Positions 1 through 4,956 of a stretch of 5,016 nt of DNA are shown here, piece by piece. The position numbers were made by a program, and so were the translations under genes. Position 1 is the stretch's first letter. Each line of letters begins with the position of its first letter. Below the pieces are notes generated by a model. It did not search any database. It was not told the origin of the DNA and worked only from the letters and a program-made list of their open reading frames with translations. The stretch is from Desulfobia sp. (GTDB taxonomy: Bacteria; Desulfobacterota; Desulfobulbia; Desulfobulbales; SURF-16): positions 1 to 5,016 of the forward strand of contig JAUWDC010000134.1 of assembly GCA_030608985.1 (NCBI GenBank). The letters are read 5' to 3'.

Positions 1-243
1 CATACCGTGAACGTTAAAATAGCCGGGAAAAAGGATATTGCGGCAGCTTTCGATAATATCTGCGGCCCGCTGTCGGGAAGGCAGCGGATCGGTATTTATA
101 TGTTCAAAACAGCTTTCATTGCCACAGGATTGAATCAGTTGATCGACAACCTGGGGAAGATTGATCCGGTATTTGTTTGTTTCAGATCTTTCAAGTTTGC
201 AGGAACCATCTTTGGGGAATTCGAGGCCATATTTAATGTCCAT
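1..243 (-). CDS. cysE: Serine O-acetyltransferase, N-terminal part (cut by window edge)
   Basis: The first 81 codons of a minus-strand gene whose remainder lies left of the window. The product would transfer acetyl from acetyl-CoA to L-serine, giving O-acetylserine for cysteine synthesis in the cytoplasm. What is visible is the helical N-terminal domain only: LPQVVDQLIQSC at residues 29-40, the stretch CFEHINTDPLPSRQ near 45-58, and ADIIESCRNILFPGYF at 61-76. This pattern, ending in ILFPGYF, is what I recall from the EpsC-like serine acetyltransferases of Desulfobacterota. The left-handed beta-helix hexapeptide repeats and catalytic His/Asp are outside the window, so the call rests on the N-terminal domain. 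The ATG at 243 is preceded by AAGGA at a 7-base gap, which supports this start. The plus-strand open frame over the same bases is antisense noise. Confidence 0.82.
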   Translation of the reverse strand, partial: MDIKYGLEFPKDGSCKLERSETNKYRINLPQVVDQLIQSCGNESCFEHINTDPLPSRQRAADIIESCRNILFPGYFNVHGM

Positions 244-250
244 TGCGTTA

Positions 251-255
251 TCCTT
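251..255 (-). promoter_or_regulatory. Ribosome binding site of the serine acetyltransferase gene
   Basis: Read on the minus strand this is AAGGA, seven bases before the ATG at 243-241. It is the clearest Shine-Dalgarno sequence in the window and fixes the start of the partial cysE gene. Most other genes here have weak or repeat-derived leaders. Confidence 0.7.
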
Positions 256-304
256 AACCCAGATAAACTGGAAAATACATTAAGGTTTTAGGGACTCAGT
301 TCAG

Positions 305-321
305 TACCCCCTTGAGGGGTA
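305..321. repeat. Small palindrome/hairpin upstream of cysE
   Basis: TACCCC at 305-310 and GGGGTA at 316-321 form a perfect 6-bp inverted repeat around a 5-base loop. It lies 62 bases upstream of the cysE start. It could be an operator or a small RNA hairpin in the cysE leader. No run of T follows it closely on either strand, so it is not a convincing terminator. Function is unknown. Confidence 0.45.
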
Positions 322-323
322 TA

Positions 324-413
324 AGTGCCTTAATAGTAGATTCTAATCTATTGATTTTATTGTAATTTTTTATTTCTTGCCATAAATAACATGAAAACAA
401 CTGATAAGGCACT
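324..413. repeat. Inverted pair of a 9-mer (AGTGCCTTA / TAAGGCACT)
   Basis: AGTGCCTTA at 324-332 is the exact reverse complement of TAAGGCACT at 405-413. A third copy, TAAGGCACT, is at 3901-3909 in the intergenic stretch before cyaA. I found no copy inside a coding region. The spacing of the two arms is too wide for a normal dimer operator; each copy may be a separate site, or all may be scraps of a dispersed repeat. Confidence 0.4.
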
Positions 414-527
414 AAAAAATATCTTGGTTTTGGTTTGATTTTAGGGAAAGATAACCACGTGAGTAATGAAATGCAAGGTTTGGATACTGAACGTTAACAG
501 CTAATACCTAACCCAACCTACAGCTTT

Positions 528-592
528 AATAGGTATTATGTCCCCCCATTTAAGAGTGAAAATATCCAAAATCCACATTCCGAAATCCGAGA
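528..592 (+). repeat. Intergenic repeat element, copy 1 (GGTATTATGTCCCCC core)
   Basis: AATAGGTATTATGTCC followed by a C run and CATT (528-550), then GTGAAA and an ATCC-rich tail ending CGAAATCCG (up to about 589). The same order, core then GTGAAA then CGAAATCCG, recurs in the same orientation at 1757-1800. A partial inverted arm, TAATACCTA at 502-510, pairs with TAGGTATTA at 530-538. The element forms the whole leader of the ATP-grasp gene, leaving only GAG a few bases before the ATG as a weak ribosome site. Elements of this kind are often dispersed, REP-like repeats; that identity is inferred. Confidence 0.55.
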
Positions 593-596
593 TCGT

Positions 597-1415
597 ATGA
601 AAATTCTCTCATTTCATCTTTTGCTTGAGACAGAATGGAACCGTGTACTTCATGGACAGGAATTGTCTTCCGAAGATATTGCAGCCATTCAGAATGCGGA
701 TGGCGTGATTCTTCCCCAGGGATGCAAAGAAAGCATCTACCGTACTACGTGTAGATATTGCAGCAATGTATTTCCAAACTATGATGCCCGTTTCAGCCAC
801 CCGGGGAAGACAGGGCAGGCGCTCTTGTTTGTTGAGCAGGGTGTTGCCACCCCACGTACATGTATTATTGAGAATGCTGACCATCAGCTTCATTGCCCAT
901 CATCTTCTTTTACTTTTCCGTTTGTTTTCAAATCTGCCTGGGGAGGGGAGGGAGAAAAAGTTTTTTTGGTTCACTCTGAGATAGACTTGAAGAGATGTCT
1001 TGAATTGGCGCGTGGCTGGGAGAAGGAAAATCTCGGTGGTTTTTTGTTTCAGGAGTATATCCCTACAGGCGGCCGCAGCCTCAGGGTTGTGGTGATTGGA
1101 TCGAGCATGCACCCTTACTGGCGTGTCCAGGCTGGTGAAGATGGGTTTTATACAAACCTGGCTAAAGGCGCCACTATTGACACAGCGAGTCATCCTGATC
1201 TCATGGCCAAGGCATGCCGGAGACTGCAGCCATTTTGCCATGATACAGGGATAAATCTGGCCGGTTTTGATTTCATTTTCAATGAAAAGGACAGAGATCC
1301 TGAGCCGCTTTTCCTTGAAATTAATTACGGGTTTCGCACCCACGGCCTGGGTGGCCCGGACAGCTATCTCATGCTGCTTGAAAAGACAGTCAGGGAGTGG
1401 AGAGAAAATCTTTAA
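597..1415 (+). CDS. RimK-like ATP-grasp ligase of unknown substrate
   Basis: A 272-residue cytoplasmic protein with the ATP-grasp fold, which joins a carboxylate to an amine or thiol through an acyl-phosphate using ATP and Mg2+. Visible motifs: NYDARFSHPGKTGQALLF at 61-78 opening the ATP-grasp domain; FPFVFKSAWGGEGEKV at 107-122 with the ATP-binding Lys112 and the glycine-rich loop; FQEYIP at 151-156; LRVVVIG at 162-168; TNLAKGA at 186-192; FDFIF at 224-228 with a likely metal ligand Asp225; and FLEINYGFRTHGLGG at 239-253 with Glu241 and Asn243 as the expected metal ligands. All key ATP-grasp residues seem present, so an active enzyme is likely. The closest relatives by pattern are RimK/GshB/LysX-type ligases, but the substrate cannot be told. 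A C-x-x-C pair (Cys52, Cys55) plus Cys43 lies in the N-terminal part. The ATG at 597 has only a weak GAG upstream, in repeat-derived DNA. The 3' end overlaps the convergent selenoprotein gene by 26 bases. Confidence 0.85.
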   Translation: MKILSFHLLLETEWNRVLHGQELSSEDIAAIQNADGVILPQGCKESIYRTTCRYCSNVFPNYDARFSHPGKTGQALLFVEQGVATPRTCIIENADHQLHCPSSSFTFPFVFKSAWGGEGEKVFLVHSEIDLKRCLELARGWEKENLGGFLFQEYIPTGGRSLRVVVIGSSMHPYWRVQAGEDGFYTNLAKGATIDTASHPDLMAKACRRLQPFCHDTGINLAGFDFIFNEKDRDPEPLFLEINYGFRTHGLGGPDSYLMLLEKTVREWRENL

Positions 1416-1632
1416 TCTGTTTTGATGTCAGAAAGACTCCCGACAATTTCTTTTCCCCCTTGATAAGAGTAGGAATCATCCGGATTCCGTCCTGCCAGCT
1501 TGTGAGAGGATTGGCAACCACATCAATTTCTTCCACTTCCAGATCAGGGTGTTCTTCCTGTATTTTCTTGAGCTCACGGCTCACAAACATGCAACGCGGT
1601 CAGATGGATGATTTATAGAAGGTTATTTTCAT
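1390..1632 (-). CDS. Thioredoxin/glutaredoxin-like selenoprotein with U-P-R-C active site
   Basis: An 80-residue protein if the TGA at 1602-1600 (codon 11) is read as selenocysteine. It begins MKITFYKSSI, then U11-P12-R13-C14, the position of the C-x-x-C redox site of thioredoxin-fold proteins (first beta strand, then active site, then helix). RMIPTLI at 51-57 supplies the cis-proline (Pro54) loop that packs against that site, and GVFLTSKQIKDFL at 65-77 is the final strand and helix. The fold is therefore complete only with the UGA decoded. The frame is open on both sides of the UGA, a stop (1641-1639) lies three codons upstream of the ATG at 1632, and a SECIS-like hairpin follows the UGA. 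The gene also terminates with TGA, so discrimination must depend on the hairpin. No clear ribosome site is seen: the leader is a 17-base repeat. A caller unaware of recoding would report only residues 15-80 from the Met at 1590. Role: presumably a cytoplasmic thiol-disulfide oxidoreductase; partner unknown. The alternative is a pseudogene with a Cys-to-stop mutation. Confidence 0.83.
1566..1602 (-). promoter_or_regulatory. UGA selenocysteine codon and bacterial SECIS-like hairpin
   Basis: In the mRNA the UGA (1602-1600) is followed by a hairpin: UGAGC (1583-1579), loop CGUGA (1578-1574), GCUCA (1573-1569), a perfect 5-bp upper stem. Below it one G (1584) is bulged and UUU (1587-1585) can pair with AGA (1568-1566). 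The second loop base is G and lies 23 bases after the UGA. This agrees with the known bacterial SECIS rules (a short upper stem, a small loop with G among its first two bases, roughly 16-37 bases from UGA), and the bulged base below the upper stem resembles E. coli fdhF. It would bind SelB and direct Sec-tRNA to the UGA. Confidence 0.72.
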
Positions 1633-1667
1633 AAAGTTTTAAGTTGAACAAAGTTTTAAGTTTTAAG
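1633..1667. repeat. 17-base tandem direct repeat in the selenoprotein leader
   Basis: AAAGTTTTAAGTTGAAC at 1633-1649 is followed directly by AAAGTTTTAAGTT at 1650-1662 and a further TTTTAAG. On the minus strand this gives two ACTTAAAACTTT-like units ending right at the selenoprotein ATG (1632). The repeat replaces the place where a ribosome binding site would be expected, and a TAA in it closes the upstream reading frame. Confidence 0.65.
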
Positions 1668-1690
1668 ATGCGGGTTCATGCATCAAGATT

Positions 1691-1782
1691 GAATAATGGG
1701 GGACATAATACCTATTTTTATCGATGTATTTCGCATATGGCTCCAAAGGTTTTAAAAATAGGTATTATGTCCCCCATTATTC
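1691..1782. repeat. Perfect 30-bp inverted repeat with 32-base spacer
   Basis: The left arm (1691-1720, beginning GAATAATGGGGGACATAATA) is the exact reverse complement of the right arm (1753-1782, ending CCCCCATTATTC), with all 30 positions matching. The spacer is 1721-1752. The right arm carries the same GGTATTATGTCCCCC core as the element at 528-550. The structure lies between the cyaA stop and the selenoprotein gene and could form a long cruciform or RNA hairpin separating their transcripts. There is no T run immediately after either arm, so it is not a standard intrinsic terminator. It resembles a REP pair or a miniature mobile element; no transposase gene is present in the window. Confidence 0.85.
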
Positions 1783-1800
1783 GTGAAATCCGAAATCCGC
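1757..1800 (+). repeat. Intergenic repeat element, copy 2 (GGTATTATGTCCCCC core)
   Basis: The right arm of the inverted repeat continues into GTGAAATCCGAAATCCG, matching the order seen at 528-592 in the same orientation. It stops three bases short of the cyaA stop codon (1805-1803). The two copies lie about 1.2 kb apart and bracket the ATP-grasp gene and the selenoprotein gene. Confidence 0.55.
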
Positions 1801-1802
1801 AG

Positions 1803-3809
1803 TTATCCTTTCTCCAGAAGGTTTTGAATATAGTGCTGTTCTGGTTGGGGGGGGATAAAGAAATCAAGATTATTGTTCCAGCGGCTGACATAATACTTTG
1901 TCAGCAGCATACGCATGGTGTTTTTGAGCTGGACCAGAGTGGAGCACCTCTGGACAAAATATTCGCCGTAATTATTCTGGGTGATTATATCAGACCTGAG
2001 ATCTTTTGAGCCTCTTACGGGCTCTTTATCTAAATTAACAACCGCAAGCGCCTTGATTATCTTTTCATTGCTCAGCATTTCATCGGCCGAGATCCGGGAA
2101 AAACTGATAAGAGGAAATGTGGCGAGCAGTTTGTCTGTAAGTTTCTGGATATCATCGAGAGTAACCAGGAAAGGATGTTCCACCATATGAAGTTGTGTTT
2201 TTTTCTGAACAATGCCGTTTATGACAAGCCAGACAGTGAGTTGCACGATGTCTTTTTCCTGGTGGATGAGAATGGCTTTCTCTTTTCTGATATCTTCCCA
2301 GCCGAGTCGTCCCTGGTATACGGCATACATATTGCCCCCGCGCTGTTTCGAGAAGTGAAATGTTATCTCCTGTTGTCCAATGTCATAGCGGGAAAGGCTG
2401 TGGAGGTATGATATCTTCCCAGGTTTGTTTTCATAGAAACTGAAAAGTTTTTTCCCCAGTATGGAGAGATCACGCTGGGTGATGGTATTATCAACATTGT
2501 CCTGAAAGGCCGATTGCTGGTCGCGTAGTCGTGTATATGTTGCCAGGAGAAAGGCGTGGACCCGCTTTCCTGTTTCCTGCTGTTTTTTAAATTGCCATGT
2601 GTGCAGTGTGGCGAGGCTTTTATAATTCACAGGTAATAGATTCCATCTTTTCATGAGCTGTAGGGTGATTTTCAAGTGCTGATCATTCTTGATGGTTTTC
2701 ATGCCCTCAATAGCCTTCAAAAAGAGGCATTCCCGTATGAGATTCTCCTCGTCTCTGCTTTCTTTTTTTTCTGGAATGTAGGCAGCTTCGCTTCCAGTAG
2801 CAGCAGGGATATCTCTTCGGTAGAAATTGACAATTTCCCGTGCCAGAAGGAGATAGGGGTCAACCGCTGATGGCGGCAGTGTTCGTTCCTCTTCACTTAA
2901 TGTCTCGGGGAACGTAACTAATGCCTGGATTTTATTTGAAAATAAAGGGATCTGCTTCCTGTCGTGCTGCATGAGAAGTTCGAGGTAGGCAAATTTGATA
3001 AGCGACTTGAACGGACTATCCAATGCCTTATTCATTTGCCACAAACAAGCGCCAAAAATCTCTGATTTGGGGATGTCTGCGATGTAGCCAAGATCAACGA
3101 AATTATCGATATTGAGATGGCGTTTGTGGATGAGATCTTCAACATAATCCTGATATTGTTCTTCGGTGAGTCCGGCGGGGATGAGCCACCAGAGAAGCAT
3201 TTTTCCTGCAACAAGAATGTGAGATCGAAATAACTCGTCTTTGAGGAGGAGTTTCAGGGCTGAGCCAGCTGACTCTTCTTCCACAGCTGATTCAAAATCA
3301 TTTCTTCGCGTCTGGTCAATGTCCATGAGGAAAAAATATGCTTCAACCCCCTGATCCATGGCCCATTGTTCAATCAATCTGCATTTTTCCTGGAGTAGTT
3401 GAAGTCCCTCTTCACCGGTCTCTTGTCGCCTGACGCTGACCCAGTAATCACAGTCTGATTTTGCGCTTTGGGCAATAGTGCCAATACTTCCTATGGTTTT
3501 GAGCGAATGGATGCAGGGCGAATTGGAATAAGGAGAAGCAGTTTTATGATTGCGGGCGGTGGAGTCAGGAAAATAACGATTAAAGAGATCCGGGTCCAGG
3601 ATTTTGTCCGGGGAAAAGCGTTGAATGCCGTATGGACATTTCGGATGGGCTACAAAGCCGGGCAAGTCCGGATAATTACAGTGGAGCAGGAAGGGAATAA
3701 CTTTAAAGAGGATGGTCGCTGTCTCAGCCTGGTACCGGACAGCACGGAGTTTCCTGCTTCTGTTATACAGCTGATATCGTTTTATTTTTTCGTAAGAGTT
3801 CACCAGCAC
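1803..3809 (-). CDS. cyaA: Class I adenylate cyclase
   Basis: A 668-residue protein that converts ATP to cyclic AMP and pyrophosphate, matching the enterobacterial CyaA family. The catalytic nucleotidyltransferase motif is IGSIGTIAQSAKSDCDYWV at 106-124: Ser108, Ser118, Asp119, Asp121 and Trp123 have the same spacing as the E. coli residues Ser103, Ser113, Asp114, Asp116 and Trp118. Further family matches are LVAGKMLLWWLIP (199-211), FVDLGYI (237-243), IFGACLWQMNKALDSPFK (251-268), VDPYLLLAREIVNFY (316-330) and DLSILGKKLFSFYENKPGK (447-465). E. coli CyaA is 848 residues, so the C-terminal regulatory part is shorter here, ending just before a repeat element. The start is uncertain: the frame is open back to a TGA at 3860-3858 and contains no ATG near the start, so GTG at 3809 or GTG at 3803 is likely, with only a weak purine-rich stretch before them. 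It lies 174 bases after folP on the same strand. A CRP-type receptor is not in the window. Confidence 0.93.
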   Translation of the reverse strand: MLVNSYEKIKRYQLYNRSRKLRAVRYQAETATILFKVIPFLLHCNYPDLPGFVAHPKCPYGIQRFSPDKILDPDLFNRYFPDSTARNHKTASPYSNSPCIHSLKTIGSIGTIAQSAKSDCDYWVSVRRQETGEEGLQLLQEKCRLIEQWAMDQGVEAYFFLMDIDQTRRNDFESAVEEESAGSALKLLLKDELFRSHILVAGKMLLWWLIPAGLTEEQYQDYVEDLIHKRHLNIDNFVDLGYIADIPKSEIFGACLWQMNKALDSPFKSLIKFAYLELLMQHDRKQIPLFSNKIQALVTFPETLSEEERTLPPSAVDPYLLLAREIVNFYRRDIPAATGSEAAYIPEKKESRDEENLIRECLFLKAIEGMKTIKNDQHLKITLQLMKRWNLLPVNYKSLATLHTWQFKKQQETGKRVHAFLLATYTRLRDQQSAFQDNVDNTITQRDLSILGKKLFSFYENKPGKISYLHSLSRYDIGQQEITFHFSKQRGGNMYAVYQGRLGWEDIRKEKAILIHQEKDIVQLTVWLVINGIVQKKTQLHMVEHPFLVTLDDIQKLTDKLLATFPLISFSRISADEMLSNEKIIKALAVVNLDKEPVRGSKDLRSDIITQNNYGEYFVQRCSTLVQLKNTMRMLLTKYYVSRWNNNLDFFIPPQPEQHYIQNLLEKG

Positions 3810-3977
3810 CTCATCTTCGCCCGTTTCGGAGTCTCGTTCCTCGCTTACCTGGCCTTCTCACATAGAGAGGCTATAGTTTAAAGGCCCAAACGAACAAATC
3901 TAAGGCACTGGTAAACCCTTACAGCTCCGAGTTTTGCCTCGGTTTATGGCCTTGGTAAACTATTAGATTTTTTCTTT
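3810..3977. promoter_or_regulatory. Leader/intergenic region of cyaA with a small hairpin
   Basis: No gene is seen. It contains CCGAG (3927-3931) and CTCGG (3938-3942), a 5-bp inverted repeat with a 6-base loop; a direct repeat TGGTAAAC at about 3909 and 3953; and a copy of the 9-mer TAAGGCACT at 3901-3909. The hairpin is not followed by a T run on the minus strand, so it is not a clear folP terminator. A promoter for cyaA may lie here, but no convincing -35/-10 pair was recognised. Confidence 0.35.
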
Positions 3978-4005
3978 CAATTATCAATTATCAATTATCA
4001 ATTGT
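3978..4005. repeat. Four tandem heptamers (CAATTAT x3, CAATTGT)
   Basis: CAATTAT at 3978-3984, 3985-3991 and 3992-3998 followed by CAATTGT at 3999-4005. Read on the minus strand it encodes the last folP residues (QLIIDN) and supplies its TGA stop at 3986-3984. It is a simple tandem repeat of the kind scattered in A+T-rich intergenic DNA; here it has run into the end of a gene. Confidence 0.85.
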
Positions 4006-4838
4006 CCATTAATAACAGCTCTGGCCAGTTTGACGGCCTGAATGGTTTTTCCAACGTCATGTACTCGTAAAATAGAGACTCCGCTTTGGACACACAGGGC
4101 AGAAAGTACAGAGGTAGCATCGTCTCTTGAACTCGGATCTTTTATGTCAAGAAGAGTCCCGATAAACGCCTTTCGGGAATGACCAACAAGGACAGGACAG
4201 CCAAGGCTTGAAAATTCGGATAGATTTTTGAGAATTGTGAGGTTGTGGCCAACTGTTTTCCCAAAACCGATACCAGGATCAACGATAATTTTCTTTCTGG
4301 AGAGGCCTTTTCTTTCCGCCCATTCTATTCGTTCGGCCAGGTAGGTCCTGATTTCACCGATAACATCATCATACGATGGGTTCACCTGCATTGTACGGGG
4401 TGTGCCCTGCATGTGCATAATGATAACCGGCGCATCAGATTTCAGGGCGACATCAATCATCTCTGGGTCATGTTGGAACGCGCTGGTATCATTAATAATA
4501 TCAGCACCGGCCTCTAAGGCCTGTCTGGCAACTTCAGCTTTTGTAGTATCGATGGAAATAGGGGTGGTAAAATGTTTTCTGATGGCTGTAATTGCTGGAA
4601 TAACTCGTTGTATCTCATCGTCTTCGGCAACCGCGTCAGCGTGGGGCCGAGTTGATTCACCACCTATATCAAGTATGTCGGCGCCTTCTTTCACCATGGT
4701 CTCTGCCTGGTTCAGCACGTCCTTTTCGCTATGTAACCTTCCACCATCGGAAAAGGAGTCAGGCGTCACATTGAGAATGCCCATGATATGAACTCGGGCA
4801 TTGAGGTCAAGTGTGTGATGTGGAGTTTTGATGAGCAT
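3984..4838 (-). CDS. folP: Dihydropteroate synthase
   Basis: A 284-residue cytoplasmic enzyme that condenses 6-hydroxymethyl-7,8-dihydropterin pyrophosphate with p-aminobenzoate to give 7,8-dihydropteroate in folate synthesis; it is the sulfonamide target. The TIM-barrel motifs are all visible: GILNVTPDSFSDGG at 20-33 with the metal-binding Asn23, DIGGESTRP at 57-65, SIDTTK at 95-100 (Asp97), GADIINDTSA at 111-120, MHMQGTPRTMQ at 141-151, DPGIGFGKT at 188-196 (Asp188), GHSRKAFIG at 219-227 with the pterin-binding Lys223, and RVHDV at 258-262. Length is normal. The ATG at 4838 is fixed by an in-frame TAA two codons upstream, but there is no good ribosome site. The C-terminal residues after NG are encoded by tandem heptamers and are probably not functional. 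The gene follows the probable ftsH end, an order known from many bacteria. Confidence 0.97.
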   Translation of the reverse strand: MLIKTPHHTLDLNARVHIMGILNVTPDSFSDGGRLHSEKDVLNQAETMVKEGADILDIGGESTRPHADAVAEDDEIQRVIPAITAIRKHFTTPISIDTTKAEVARQALEAGADIINDTSAFQHDPEMIDVALKSDAPVIIMHMQGTPRTMQVNPSYDDVIGEIRTYLAERIEWAERKGLSRKKIIVDPGIGFGKTVGHNLTILKNLSEFSSLGCPVLVGHSRKAFIGTLLDIKDPSSRDDATSVLSALCVQSGVSILRVHDVGKTIQAVKLARAVINGQLIIDN

Positions 4839-4856
4839 GGTTTAACAAACCCAAAA

Positions 4857-4936
4857 AAGGTATAAGGTTGCGGGTATCGGGTGTAAGGTTAAGGAAGAAA
4901 AAAAGTGCATGTCTTTTTGCCTTATACCTTACACCC
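4857..4936. repeat. Overlapping inverted repeats between ftsH and folP
   Basis: AAGGTATAAGG (4857-4867) is the reverse complement of CCTTATACCTT (4920-4930), 11 of 11. GGGTGTAAGG (4879-4888) is the reverse complement of CCTTACACCC (4927-4936), 10 of 10. The right-hand arms overlap by four bases, so the two pairings exclude each other in one molecule. It looks like two opposed copies of one TAAGG-rich repeat. On the minus strand it lies just after the ftsH stop and before folP, and may weaken or end read-through transcription. Confidence 0.7.
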
Positions 4937-4956
4937 TTCACCTTTAGCCTTTTCAA

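Larger units (their letters stand above)
244..527. other. A+T-rich intergenic region between cysE and the ATP-grasp gene
   Basis: No gene is seen here. Between the divergent starts of cysE (243, minus) and the ATP-grasp gene (597, plus) the region must carry promoters for both. It is A+T-rich around 330-420. A weak plus-strand promoter-like pair is TTGGAT at 480-485 and TAATAC at 502-507 with a 16-base gap; the -35 match is poor, so this is only a suggestion. It also holds a short hairpin (305-321) and two inverted copies of the 9-mer TAAGGCACT (324-332 and 405-413). No riboswitch or T-box was recognised. Confidence 0.5.

Noticed and set aside
7..291. Plus-strand open frame of 94 codons
   Set aside because: It is antisense to the serine acetyltransferase N-terminus, which has recognisable family motifs and a good ribosome site; the plus-strand translation shows no family pattern.
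1390..1590. 66-residue protein starting at the Met at 1590
   Set aside because: It lacks the first strand and the redox site of the thioredoxin fold; the frame continues upstream through a TGA to an ATG at 1632 and is better explained as the tail of a selenoprotein.
1691..1782. Rho-independent terminator
   Set aside because: The 30-bp stem has a 32-base loop, is A+T-rich at its inner end and is not followed by a T run on either strand, so a repeat element fits better.
1644..2009. Plus-strand open frame of 121 codons
   Set aside because: It runs through the inverted repeat and antisense to the cyaA 3' end; the translation shows no family pattern.
3858..3863. ATG-TGA in frame upstream of cyaA, as a second selenocysteine start
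   Set aside because: There is no ribosome site, no redox motif around the TGA and no reason for Sec in the N-terminus of an adenylate cyclase; a GTG start downstream is simpler.
3468..3881. Plus-strand open frame of 137 codons
   Set aside because: It is antisense to the catalytic N-terminal part of cyaA, with no recognisable domain.
3978..4005. CRISPR array or origin iterons
   Set aside because: Four adjacent 7-base units without spacers are too short for CRISPR, and no replication gene or other origin feature is near.
4402..4791. Plus-strand open frame of 129 codons inside folP
   Set aside because: It is antisense to conserved folP motifs and is low-complexity Ser/Ala-rich, as expected of a shadow frame.
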